From Craterilacuibacter sp. RT1T (lineage in GTDB: Bacteria > Pseudomonadota > Gammaproteobacteria > Burkholderiales > Chromobacteriaceae): DNA of 39,908 nucleotides. The stretch spans positions 1 through 39,908 of the forward strand of contig NZ_JAMFLI010000016.1 of NCBI RefSeq assembly GCF_023502145.1, written 5' to 3'. Shown piece by piece: positions 32,530-39,908 of the stretch. Under the pieces are notes generated by a model. The model saw only the letters and a program-made list of their open reading frames with translations. It was not told the DNA's origin and did no database searches. Numbering within the stretch: the first letter of the stretch is position 1; each line of letters opens with the position of its first letter. The position numbers were made by a program, and so were the translations under genes.

Positions 32530-34070
32530 TAATGGCCGGCATCCACGACGGCACCGCCGCCTGCGGGCTTGAACGGGGGCTTGGCCAGCCAGACCAGCAG
32601 CGTCAGCGCGACAAACAGGATGGAGGTGAGCCAGAAAATTTCGTTGGCCGAGATGAAAAAGCCCTGACGGGTGATGTCCTGTGCGATCAGTGCCATCGCC
32701 TGCGGCTGGCTCAGTCCGGCCGACTGCATCTGCGCCAGTGCCGTGCTGGTGTTGAGACTATAAGACGAGATGTCGCTGGACAGCGTCACATGGTGTACGG
32801 CCTCGCGCCGCTCCCATGTGGTGGTGATCAGCGAGGTACCGATAGAGCCGGAGAGCGTGCGCATGAAGTTGGACAGGCTGGATGCGCTGGCAATCTGGTC
32901 TGCGCGCAAGCCGGCCAGTGAAATCATGGTCAGCGGCATAAAGAAGCCGGCCACGGCGATGCCCTGGATCAACTGCGGCCAGACCACCCAGGCAAAGTCC
33001 ATTTGCGGATTGAAGGTGGTGCGCCAGTAAAAGCACAGCGCGAACACCAGAAAGCTGACGGTGACGATCCAGCGCAGATCCAGCCGATGCGCATTCTTGC
33101 CGATAATGGGCGACAGGATCACCGGCAGAATGCCGATAGGCGCCATGGCCAGCCCGGCTTGGGTGGCGGTATAGCCTATCTGGGTCTGCAGCAGCAGCGG
33201 CATCAGCACTACGCTGCCGAAGTAAAGCATAAAGCCTACGCTCAGACACAATACGCCCACGCTGAAGTTGCGGTGGCGAAACAGCGAGATATCAATTACC
33301 GGGTGGTCGTTGTGCTTTTCCCATACCACCAGATAAGCCAGCGCGATGACGGCCACCAGCGTCAGCGCGATGATTTCGCCGGAAGAGAACCAGTCCAGCT
33401 CCTTGCCCCTGTCCAGCATCAGCTGCAGGGCGCCGACACCGATGACCAGCAGCATCAGCCCGATGCGGTCTATTGGTTGAGGGGTGATGGTGGTTTCCCG
33501 GTGCCGGAGTTCTTTCCAGCTAATGGCGAGTGCCACGACCCCGATGGGGATGTTGATAAAGAAAATCCAGCTCCAGTGCCAGTTGTCCGAAATCCAGCCG
33601 CCCAGAATGGGACCGAAGATGGGCGCGACAATCACCGTCATCGACCACAGTGCCAGAGCCATGCCCTTTTTTTCGTCGGGGTAGGCGGCCAGCAGCAGGC
33701 TTTGCGACAGCGGGATCATCGGGCCTGCCAGTGCGCCTTGCAGCACGCGGAACAGGATCAGCATTTCAAGATTGGGTGCAATGCCGCACAGCCATGAAGT
33801 GATCACAAAGCCGGCGGTGGATAGCAGGAACAGTTTGACCTCGCCCAAGCGCTTGGCCAGCCAGCCGGTTACCGGGATGGCGATGGCGTTGGCAACGGCG
33901 AACGAGGTAATCACCCAAGTGCCCTGGCTTGCCGAGGCGCCAAGATTGCCGGCAATGGTCGGGATGGCGACGTTGGCAATGGTGGTATCCAGAACCTGCA
34001 TGAATACCGCCAGTGACAAGGCCAGCGTGACCCAGAAGCGCTGGGTGCCTGCGAGAGGTGGATGAGACAT
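32529..34070 (-). CDS. emrB: EmrB/QacA-family DHA2 drug efflux MFS transporter
   Basis: A 513-residue transporter with 14 membrane segments. The first helix motif VFMQVLDTTIANVAIP is the DHA2 signature (LDxTxxNVALP), followed by WLAKRLGEVKLF (motif A) and GPILGGWISDNWHWSWIFFINIPIG (motif C). It exports toxic compounds with EmrA and an outer-membrane factor. The stop codon sits at the very end of the palindromic element (TTA at 32529-32531 on the plus strand). It begins 9 bases after the emrA stop. Confidence 0.95.
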   Translation of the reverse strand: MSHPPLAGTQRFWVTLALSLAVFMQVLDTTIANVAIPTIAGNLGASASQGTWVITSFAVANAIAIPVTGWLAKRLGEVKLFLLSTAGFVITSWLCGIAPNLEMLILFRVLQGALAGPMIPLSQSLLLAAYPDEKKGMALALWSMTVIVAPIFGPILGGWISDNWHWSWIFFINIPIGVVALAISWKELRHRETTITPQPIDRIGLMLLVIGVGALQLMLDRGKELDWFSSGEIIALTLVAVIALAYLVVWEKHNDHPVIDISLFRHRNFSVGVLCLSVGFMLYFGSVVLMPLLLQTQIGYTATQAGLAMAPIGILPVILSPIIGKNAHRLDLRWIVTVSFLVFALCFYWRTTFNPQMDFAWVVWPQLIQGIAVAGFFMPLTMISLAGLRADQIASASSLSNFMRTLSGSIGTSLITTTWERREAVHHVTLSSDISSYSLNTSTALAQMQSAGLSQPQAMALIAQDITRQGFFISANEIFWLTSILFVALTLLVWLAKPPFKPAGGGAVVDAGH

Positions 34071-34079
34071 GGCCTGGCC

Positions 34080-35222
34080 TCAATGCCCCAGATTGGCGGC
34101 GATGATCTTGGCCACCAGTTGCGTGGCATGCTGTAGCTGGTCGGCGTAGATGTCTGTTGCCAGTTGCGGCTTGCCGGTCGGTGCGTGACTGATCATGGGG
34201 CCGCTGCTGTCGGAAATGTCGACGCTGACATTCATCGATAAGCCCAGACGCAGCGGATGTTTTTGCAGGTCTTCCGCATTCAGTGCAATACGCACCGGGA
34301 CCCGCTGCACCACCTTGATCCAGTTGCCGGTCGCGTTTTGTGGCGGCAATAGGGAAAATACGCTGCCGGTGCCGGCGGCCAGACCCATCACCGTGCCCCG
34401 ATAGCTGACATCGTTGCCATACACGTCGGCATGTACCGTCGCGCTCTGGCCTATGCGCAGGTTTTTCAGCTGGCTTTCCTTGAAGTTGGCATCCACCCAG
34501 ATCGTATTCATCGGCACCAGTGCCATCAGCGGCGTACCGGGTTGAATGCGCATGCCTGGCTGGGCGCTGCGTCTGGCTATCTGTCCTTGAACAGGGGCGC
34601 GTATACGGGTGCGCTCCAGCGCCAGCGCCGCTTCGCGTACCAGGGCGGCGCTGCGCGCCACTTGCGGGTGCTTGGCGACCGTGTCCGACATGACCAGTTC
34701 GCGCTGTGCCTTTAGCTCGGCTTCAGCGATTTGCACGGCGGCGCGTGCGCTCGTTACCGCTTCGCGTGCATGCTGCAACTCTTCCTGCCCGATTGCGTCA
34801 TCCTGCCTTGCCTGCTCACGCCGCTTAAGGTCGCCTTGCGCGCGCGCAAGCGTGCTACTGCGTTCGGCCAAGAGTGCGACGAGCTTGCTTTCGCCGGTGA
34901 TCAGGGTGCGGGTCTGGCGTACGGTTTGCGCCAGATCGGCGCTGGCGCGCGCCAGCGCCAGTGTGGCATCCGCCGGATCCAGCTCGACTAGCAACTGGCC
35001 CGCCTGAACATGCTGGGTGTCTTCGGCGTAGAGGGCGGTGATGGTGCCGCCGACCTGAGCCGACAGCGGAATCTGGTTGCCGGCTGCATAGGCATCGTCG
35101 GTACTTTCCTGACCCTTGAGAAATAGTAACCAGTAGGCGATCAGGGCGATGCCGGCCAGCAGAATGATCAGTGTTAATTTGAGCAGGGCTTTGTTGCGCG
35201 GGTTTTGCGTGCTTGCGGGCAT
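34080..35222 (-). CDS. emrA: EmrA-type periplasmic adaptor (membrane fusion protein)
   Basis: A 380-residue HlyD-family adaptor. One N-terminal membrane helix (TLIILLAGIALIAYWLLFL) precedes ESTDDAYAAGNQIPLSAQVGG. A lipoyl half-motif, a long coiled coil (about 95-195), the second lipoyl half (VQGQIARRSAQPGMRIQPG) and a beta-barrel domain (IWVDANFKESQL) follow. It links EmrB to the outer-membrane channel. The start codon directly abuts the preceding stop (TAAATG), implying coupled translation. Confidence 0.95.
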   Translation of the reverse strand: MPASTQNPRNKALLKLTLIILLAGIALIAYWLLFLKGQESTDDAYAAGNQIPLSAQVGGTITALYAEDTQHVQAGQLLVELDPADATLALARASADLAQTVRQTRTLITGESKLVALLAERSSTLARAQGDLKRREQARQDDAIGQEELQHAREAVTSARAAVQIAEAELKAQRELVMSDTVAKHPQVARSAALVREAALALERTRIRAPVQGQIARRSAQPGMRIQPGTPLMALVPMNTIWVDANFKESQLKNLRIGQSATVHADVYGNDVSYRGTVMGLAAGTGSVFSLLPPQNATGNWIKVVQRVPVRIALNAEDLQKHPLRLGLSMNVSVDISDSSGPMISHAPTGKPQLATDIYADQLQHATQLVAKIIAANLGH

Positions 35223-36650
35223 TTAGTTTTTCTCCGGTAGGCGGCTGCCGGCCAGGGCGCGCAGCAAGGCGGTTTGCGCCTGCAGCTGGCGCACATGGGC
35301 TTCGTTGTTTTCCTGTGCGCCGGCCAGTGTGCGGCGCGCATCGTTGATGGACTGGGCGGGGGCGATGAGCCCGCTCGCCAGACGGATTTGGCTGCGTTTG
35401 GCGATGCGCGCCAGCGTAGCCAGCTGGGCACGGCTGGCGGCATAGGCTTGCTGGCTGGCTTGTGTCTGGCTGACACCATCGGCGGCTTCCTGTATCGCGC
35501 TTAACAAGGTCTGGTTGTAAGACGCGATGGCCGCATCGTGGCGGGCGCTGCGTGCATCCAGTGCGGCATTGAGTGCGCCGGCGTGAAACAGGGGCAGCGT
35601 AAAGCCCGGCGTCAGTGCGCTGGCCAGTGCGCCGGCACTGAATAAATCGCCCAAGTTTTGTGCCTGTAAGCCGGCCATCGCGCCCAGCGTGACATCCGGA
35701 TAGAACTCGGCCTTGGCGGCATCGACGCCGAAGGCGGCTGCCTTGACGCGCGCCACCTGTGCCATGACATCAGGGCGTCGTGCCAAAGCCTGGGTGCTCA
35801 AGGTACGGGTGTCCAGTTGCCAGACGGGCAGGGGCTGGATGGCTAGCTTGTCAAGTTCGGCCTCGGGCAGGGTCGTGAGCGCGCTTAGTGCATGGCGGGC
35901 ACGGGCGATGCGGGCCGTTGCGGTCGCGATGCGGCTATCCAGGTGTGCCTGCTCGCGGCGCACGGCATCGCCGGCATCACCCGAGGCAATGCCTGAAGAA
36001 ACCAGTCCTTGCGCCTGTTTGAGCTGGGTGGCGAGCAAGTCCTGATCCTGGCGCATCAGTTGCAGGCTATGTCTGGCGGCCGTGTATTCGAGGTAATGGG
36101 CGGTGACTGCGCTTGCCAGCCAGTTGCGGCTATCTTCGGCTTCAAGCTGTGCCGCCAGTTGCAGGCTATGGCTGGCCGCGAGCTGGGCGCGGGTTTTGCC
36201 CCAGAAGTCCAGGCGCCAGCCTAGATTCAGCGATAGCTGGTTGAGCGAGAACCAGTTGCCGGCCAGAGGCGGGGGCAGTAGACCATACTCGGAATTGCGT
36301 AGGCGCTGGTGTGCGCCTTGCAAATCCAGTTGCGGTCCATCACTGGCACCGATGAGCGCGCTATCGGCCCCTGCCAGCCGGATGCGCGCTTGCGCCAATG
36401 TCAGCGAAGGGTGCTGGGCGAGTGCCGTCTCTATCAGCTGGTCCAGTTCTTTGCGCTGCAAAATGCGCCACCATGCGCCTTGTGCCGGGGTCGGTACGCT
36501 AGCCTGGCTTTGCAGGCCGTAGTGATTCGGCTGCAGTTGTTGTGCCTGATTTTGGCCGGCGTTTATGCTGGCACAGGCCGATAGCAGTAGCGCGGCCGTG
36601 CCGGCTAATAGCGGCAGGGCATAGCGGCGGTGTCTGGTTTTGTTATTCAT
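35223..36650 (-). CDS. Outer-membrane efflux lipoprotein (NodT/OprM family)
   Basis: A 475-residue outer-membrane factor. The signal peptide ends with a lipobox LLLSACAS, so Cys26 should be lipidated. Two OEP repeats carry helical coiled coils, with WWRILQRKELDQLIETALAQHPSLTLAQARI at the start, LGWRLDFWGKTRAQLAAS in the first and TLPLFHAGALNAALDARSARHDAAIASY in the second. It forms the trimeric exit duct for EmrAB. It lies between the MarR regulator and emrA on the same strand, in an order common for betaproteobacterial emr operons. Confidence 0.93.
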   Translation of the reverse strand: MNNKTRHRRYALPLLAGTAALLLSACASINAGQNQAQQLQPNHYGLQSQASVPTPAQGAWWRILQRKELDQLIETALAQHPSLTLAQARIRLAGADSALIGASDGPQLDLQGAHQRLRNSEYGLLPPPLAGNWFSLNQLSLNLGWRLDFWGKTRAQLAASHSLQLAAQLEAEDSRNWLASAVTAHYLEYTAARHSLQLMRQDQDLLATQLKQAQGLVSSGIASGDAGDAVRREQAHLDSRIATATARIARARHALSALTTLPEAELDKLAIQPLPVWQLDTRTLSTQALARRPDVMAQVARVKAAAFGVDAAKAEFYPDVTLGAMAGLQAQNLGDLFSAGALASALTPGFTLPLFHAGALNAALDARSARHDAAIASYNQTLLSAIQEAADGVSQTQASQQAYAASRAQLATLARIAKRSQIRLASGLIAPAQSINDARRTLAGAQENNEAHVRQLQAQTALLRALAGSRLPEKN

Positions 36651-36700
36651 GGGGTTTCATCTTGCTTAACGTATGCGAGTGTCTGGCGTGAGGCGCGTGT

Positions 36701-37213
36701 TCAGCCCGTTAGGCGTGCCAGTAGTTTGCGCTCCAGTGTTTCCAGCTGGCGGCGCTCGTCCGGCGAAAAGTCCTGCCACAATTCTTTGAGTCGGGCGCGC
36801 TGCACCGGCAGTACCTGGCGGATGAGTTCAAGGCCGTTGCCGGTGAGTGCCAACTCGGTTTTGCGCCTGTCGCTAGGGCTGGGTAGACGCTGAATCCAGC
36901 CTTTTTTCTCCAGTTCATCCACGACCCGGGTGGCGTTAGTGCGCGAAAAGGCCATGGCGGATGAAATGTCCGATGGGCTGACGCGCTCGTCCGGGCGCGA
37001 ATAGATCAGCATCAGCGCCATCCATGTGGTTTCGTTTAGCTCATAGGGTTTGAGCGAGGCGTTGAACCAGGCATCGAGTTGTAGCTGGGTATAAAAATGC
37101 AGGCGCGTGAGAATCACTTCCTCACGCGGTGAACCCGGCATTTTGCGGGCGATGCGGTCAACGGCATCTTCCAGATTGGCAAGAGAGAGGCAGGGGGTGA
37201 TTGGTTCTGTCAT
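36701..37213 (-). CDS. emrR: MarR-family regulator, EmrR-like
   Basis: A 170-residue winged-helix regulator. DNA-binding region: PSDISSAMAFSRTNATRVVDELEKKGWIQRLPSPSDRRKTELALT, with the DRR wing typical of MarR. LSLANLEDAVDRIARKMPGSPREEVILTRLHFYTQ resembles EmrR/MprA N-termini. ATG37213 follows AAGGAC; the longer in-frame start at 37249 adds an unlikely extension. It is first in the emr operon and likely represses it until phenolic or drug ligands bind. The 42-bp gap to miaA has no obvious operator palindrome. Confidence 0.9.
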   Translation of the reverse strand: MTEPITPCLSLANLEDAVDRIARKMPGSPREEVILTRLHFYTQLQLDAWFNASLKPYELNETTWMALMLIYSRPDERVSPSDISSAMAFSRTNATRVVDELEKKGWIQRLPSPSDRRKTELALTGNGLELIRQVLPVQRARLKELWQDFSPDERRQLETLERKLLARLTG

Positions 37214-37255
37214 GTCCTTGATAGTAACGGACGTGACAAAGCCGGGCAAACGAAA

Positions 37256-38200
37256 TTATCTGGATCGGGTCAGCCAGTGGTCGATTGCGCCACAAGCGGG
37301 GCTTAGCAGGTCGGGCATCAGGCAGTCGATCTCTATCTTGTCCATGGCGCGCAGCCAGGTGAGCTGGCGTTTGGCCAGCTGGCGCGTAGCAGCCACACCC
37401 TTGTCGATAAAGTCCGTCATGCCGTACAGGCTATCCTGATATTCCCAGGCCTGACGATAGCCCACGCAGCGCATAGATGGCAGCGCCAGATTCAGCGCCG
37501 GATAGCGTTGACGCAAGGTGCTCACCTCGTCCAGAAAGCCGGCGTCCAGCATCATCTGGAAGCGCAGGGCGATACGCTGGTGTAGCCAGGCGCGATCGGA
37601 TGGGATTAAGGCCAGTGGCAGCATATCGAATGATGCCGCGTCTTCGCGCCCTCGAGCATGCAGCGAAGACAGGCTCTGCCCGGCAAGCGTGATCACTTCC
37701 AGTGCACGCTGGATACGCTGCGCGTCGTTGGGGGCCAGGCGTGCGGCGGTGGCCGGATCCAGCTGCGCTAAACGCGCGTGCATGGCGGGCCAGCCCTGTT
37801 CGGCGGCCTCCTGATCCAGTCGGGCGCGTAGTGCCGGATCCGCCTGGGGCAGGTCGGACAGGCCTTCACGCAAGGCTTTGAAATACAGCATGGTGCCGCC
37901 GGCCAGTAGCGGGATATTGCCGCGCGCATTAATCTCGCCGATCAGCCGGCTTGCGTCGCTGCAAAACTGGGCGGCCGAATAGGCTTCGGTCGGGTCGATG
38001 ATATCGATCAGGTGATGCGGACAGCTGGCCATCTCGGTCGCGCTGGGCTTGGCCGTGCCGATGTCCATATCGCGGTATACCAGTGCCGAGTCGACGCTGA
38101 TGATTTCGACCGGATAGCGTTGTGCCAGTGCCAGTGCGAGGCCGGTTTTGCCGGAGGCCGTCGGTCCCATTAGCAGGATGGCGCGCTCAGAAGCGTTCAT
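37256..38200 (-). CDS. miaA: tRNA dimethylallyltransferase MiaA
   Basis: A 314-residue enzyme that adds a dimethylallyl group to A37 of tRNAs reading codons that start with U, before MiaB acts. The P-loop GPTASGKT is at 10-17. [16 protein letters not shown] and [18 protein letters not shown] are invariant family segments, as is [13 protein letters not shown]38200 ([17 protein letters not shown]) gives normal length; an in-frame upstream ATG would add about 59 low-complexity residues and run into sbcB. A 46-bp spacer with a small hairpin follows sbcB. Confidence 0.97.
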   Translation of the reverse strand: MNASERAILLMGPTASGKTGLALALAQRYPVEIISVDSALVYRDMDIGTAKPSATEMASCPHHLIDIIDPTEAYSAAQFCSDASRLIGEINARGNIPLLAGGTMLYFKALREGLSDLPQADPALRARLDQEAAEQGWPAMHARLAQLDPATAARLAPNDAQRIQRALEVITLAGQSLSSLHARGREDAASFDMLPLALIPSDRAWLHQRIALRFQMMLDAGFLDEVSTLRQRYPALNLALPSMRCVGYRQAWEYQDSLYGMTDFIDKGVAATRQLAKRQLTWLRAMDKIEIDCLMPDLLSPACGAIDHWLTRSR

Positions 38201-38219
38201 ATTTCTTGATCTTGTCAGT

Positions 38220-38240
38220 GGCAGCGCGTGTTTCGCTGCC
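38220..38240 (-). other. Hairpin in the sbcB-miaA spacer
   Basis: GGCAGCG (38220-38226) and CGCTGCC (38234-38240) form a perfect 7-bp stem just after the sbcB stop. No T run follows leftward, so it may protect the sbcB mRNA end rather than terminate. Confidence 0.4.
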
Positions 38241-38246
38241 GGGTTG

Positions 38247-39671
38247 TCAGGCGTATTGCAAGGCCCAGGCTTCGACATCGGCCAGAATGTCCTGCTCGCG
38301 GCTATCGGCACCGGGGTGCAGCTCGGCGATTTCGGCCATGCAGCTTTCGACCGTACGCCCCGGCGGGGTGCCTTCATTCAGCTTCTTGTGGCACCAGTTG
38401 CGCCAGCCCTGCATTTCTTGGGGTGTGAGCGAGTCGGGGTAGTTGCGAGCGCGGTAGCGCAGCAGCAAGCGCGCCAGTTGCGGGTCGTTAAAGGCGGGTT
38501 TCTCTTGGGCAAGTGCGGCGGCTGGCAGTGTGCGCAAGCGCTCCAGGAGACGGCGGTCGGCCGGCGAAACAAAACCGCCATATAAAGCCTCATCCACATC
38601 CAGCGCAGGCATCGCTTCGCGCCGGTATACCGCCTTCCATAAGCTATCCAGTGCGGGCAGAGCCCGTGCTTTATCGGCATGCAAAAGCGCAAGGTCTATG
38701 GAAATGCCCAGTTCGTCCGCCCGCGCCGGCGTGAGCACGCGCAGATCTTTGCAGACAAAGGGCGACTTATTGATATGGATGGTCTTGAGTGCCAGTCGTT
38801 GCAAACCCGCGTTTTCCAGCTCTTCGCGGGTGGCGAACAGGCGCTGGCGGATGGCATCGGCACTCAGGCCGACCAGTTCTTCGGGGTCATGCGCCAGATC
38901 CCAGACGATGACTTCATTCTTATTGGTCGGGTGCTCGGCCAGCGGCCAGACGATGGCCAGGTTGCCGCGTGCGGCACCGTACATGCCGGAGATATGAATA
39001 AAGGGGACGGGTGCGTGCAGGCTGACCTGGTGGCGCACGCTGTCCTTTTTGCGCAGCGCCAGGCAGAAGTCGAATAAGCGCGGCTGGTGCTGGCGGAACA
39101 GCCGTGCCAGGGCCAGCGTTGCGCGTACATCGGACAAGGCATCGTGTGCCGCTTCGTGTATCAGGCCATTGGCCGCCGTCAGTTTTTCCAGCTTGAAGCT
39201 GGGCAGCCCATCCTCGCCTAGTGGCCAGTTAATCCCCTGCGGGCGCAAGGCATGCAGCGTGCGCGCCACATCCAGAATATCCCAGCGGCCGCATTCGTTC
39301 TGCCATTCGCGCCCGTAAGGATCCATCAGGTTGCGCCAGAACAGAAAGCGGGTGACCTCATCATCGAAGCGGATCGAATTGTAGCCAACGCCAATCGTGC
39401 CGGGGCGAGAGAATTCGCGCAGGATAACTGCGGCGAACTCATTTTCGGCGACCCCATGTTCCAGACAGTATTGCGGCGTGATGCCGGTAATCAGGCAGGC
39501 TTTGGGGGCGGGAATAAAGTCGGGGCCGGGCCGGCAGTACAGCATCACCGGTTCTTCGATTTCGTTTAGCTCGCTATCGGTACGGATGCCGGCAAACTGT
39601 GCTGGTCTATCCTGGCGCGCAATGGCACCAAAGGTTTCATAGTCGTGCCAGAAAAAGGTATGGGTATGCAT
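38247..39671 (-). CDS. sbcB: Exodeoxyribonuclease I
   Basis: A 474-residue 3'-5' single-strand DNA exonuclease of the DnaQ fold, near E. coli ExoI length (475). The catalytic acids Asp10 and Glu12 are in WHDYETFG, with the third acidic motif in [13 protein letters not shown] and [14 protein letters not shown] giving the His and final Asp. An SH3-like and C-terminal ExoI domain follow ([24 protein letters not shown]). It works in recombination and mismatch repair and binds the SSB tail. The start ATG39671 opens the protein a few residues before the first motif. Confidence 0.95.
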   Translation of the reverse strand: MHTHTFFWHDYETFGAIARQDRPAQFAGIRTDSELNEIEEPVMLYCRPGPDFIPAPKACLITGITPQYCLEHGVAENEFAAVILREFSRPGTIGVGYNSIRFDDEVTRFLFWRNLMDPYGREWQNECGRWDILDVARTLHALRPQGINWPLGEDGLPSFKLEKLTAANGLIHEAAHDALSDVRATLALARLFRQHQPRLFDFCLALRKKDSVRHQVSLHAPVPFIHISGMYGAARGNLAIVWPLAEHPTNKNEVIVWDLAHDPEELVGLSADAIRQRLFATREELENAGLQRLALKTIHINKSPFVCKDLRVLTPARADELGISIDLALLHADKARALPALDSLWKAVYRREAMPALDVDEALYGGFVSPADRRLLERLRTLPAAALAQEKPAFNDPQLARLLLRYRARNYPDSLTPQEMQGWRNWCHKKLNEGTPPGRTVESCMAEIAELHPGADSREQDILADVEAWALQYA

Positions 39672-39872
39672 GCAGTGGCTAGCTTGAGCTTGAAGACGCG
39701 TGATTGTCGCACTGCTTGGTGTTTGCCGCTATCCGTCAGGTAAGTGCCAAAAGGAAAACCTTCATTTTTATTGAGGATAGGGATGTGTGTTTTTATTGTT
39801 TCAAATCAAGCGGATGGGTTTGTATTCGGTCGATTGGCTGCCAGTGTCCATGTTTTGTGGCGTGATTAGGGG
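39672..39872. other. Gene-free region at the right end
   Basis: No plausible coding frame or RNA gene is visible. It should contain the leftward sbcB promoter. AT content rises markedly from about 39750, as expected for a promoter region of the next rightward gene. Confidence 0.5.
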
Positions 39873-39901
39873 TTGACGCGTTCTTCTCCCTTGCGTATAT
39901 T
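39873..39901 (+). promoter_or_regulatory. Strong sigma70-like promoter leaving the window
   Basis: TTGACG (39873-39878), 17 bases, then TATATT (39896-39901). Spacing is ideal and both boxes are close to consensus. The transcript start would be at or just past the window end. Confidence 0.65.
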
Positions 39902-39908
39902 TCGCCTT

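Noticed and set aside
1-39908. tRNA, rRNA genes and CRISPR arrays
   Set aside because: No cloverleaf-like sequence, rRNA similarity or regularly spaced direct repeats were seen in the intergenic stretches.

Overview
The window reads as a chromosomal segment of a Gram-negative, facultatively denitrifying or nitrate-respiring betaproteobacterium. Proteobacterial-type NarGHJI, EmrAB, YajR, NudJ/MnmA and Bfd/Bfr proteins, the moderate-to-high GC content and the yajR-ssb-uvrA neighbourhood suggest Neisseriales (Chromobacteriaceae-like). That assignment is inference from protein character, not from any search.

Layout. (1) 1-450: a terminator from an upstream gene, then an internally deleted IS66-family transposase remnant. 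(2) 473-4021: a nitric-oxide/nitrosative-stress island: an NsrR-type Rrf2 regulator, a small hemerythrin-like HHE protein transcribed leftward, a DUF2249 protein, a RIC/YtfE di-iron Fe-S repair protein and the NnrS membrane protein. The HHE/DUF2249 divergent region carries two NsrR-like operators, one embedded in a perfect 23-bp-arm palindrome. (3) 4022-19273: a complete respiratory nitrate reduction locus: narK1, narK2, narG, narH, narJ, narI, a parvulin-type prolyl isomerase, moaA, a beta-carbonic anhydrase, and the nitrate sensor/regulator pair narX-narL. The narK1 and narG upstream regions share a CTAG-containing module. (4) 19578-24419: an SSB paralogue and YajR-type MFS protein (leftward), divergent from uvrA. 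(5) 24542-28918: a VOC-family protein, mnmA with an exported protein of unknown function overlapping it, an RmlD-type reductase, nudJ, and the iron-storage pair bfd-bfr. (6) 28976-32333: a YdgA/DUF945 protein divergent from a fatty-acid desaturase, then a RidA-family protein. (7) 32389-32529: a 141-bp palindromic intergenic repeat-like element abutting a stop codon. (8) 32529-37213: a leftward emrR-type MarR regulator, outer-membrane factor, emrA and emrB tripartite efflux operon. (9) 37256-39671: miaA and sbcB (leftward), then a gene-free tail ending in a strong sigma70-like promoter pointing out of the window.

How the parts fit: NarK1/NarK2 import nitrate and exchange nitrite, NarGHI reduces nitrate at the membrane, NarJ and the prolyl isomerase assist assembly, MoaA supports molybdenum cofactor synthesis, and NarXL senses nitrate/nitrite. 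Nitrite respiration generates NO, and the adjacent NsrR/HHE/DUF2249/RIC/NnrS group is a coherent NO-damage response. No tRNA, rRNA or CRISPR array was seen. The items I would check first are the NsrR-like double operator at 1330-1405, the shared narK/narG upstream module, the palindromic element at 32389-32529 and the carbonic anhydrase inside the nitrate locus.
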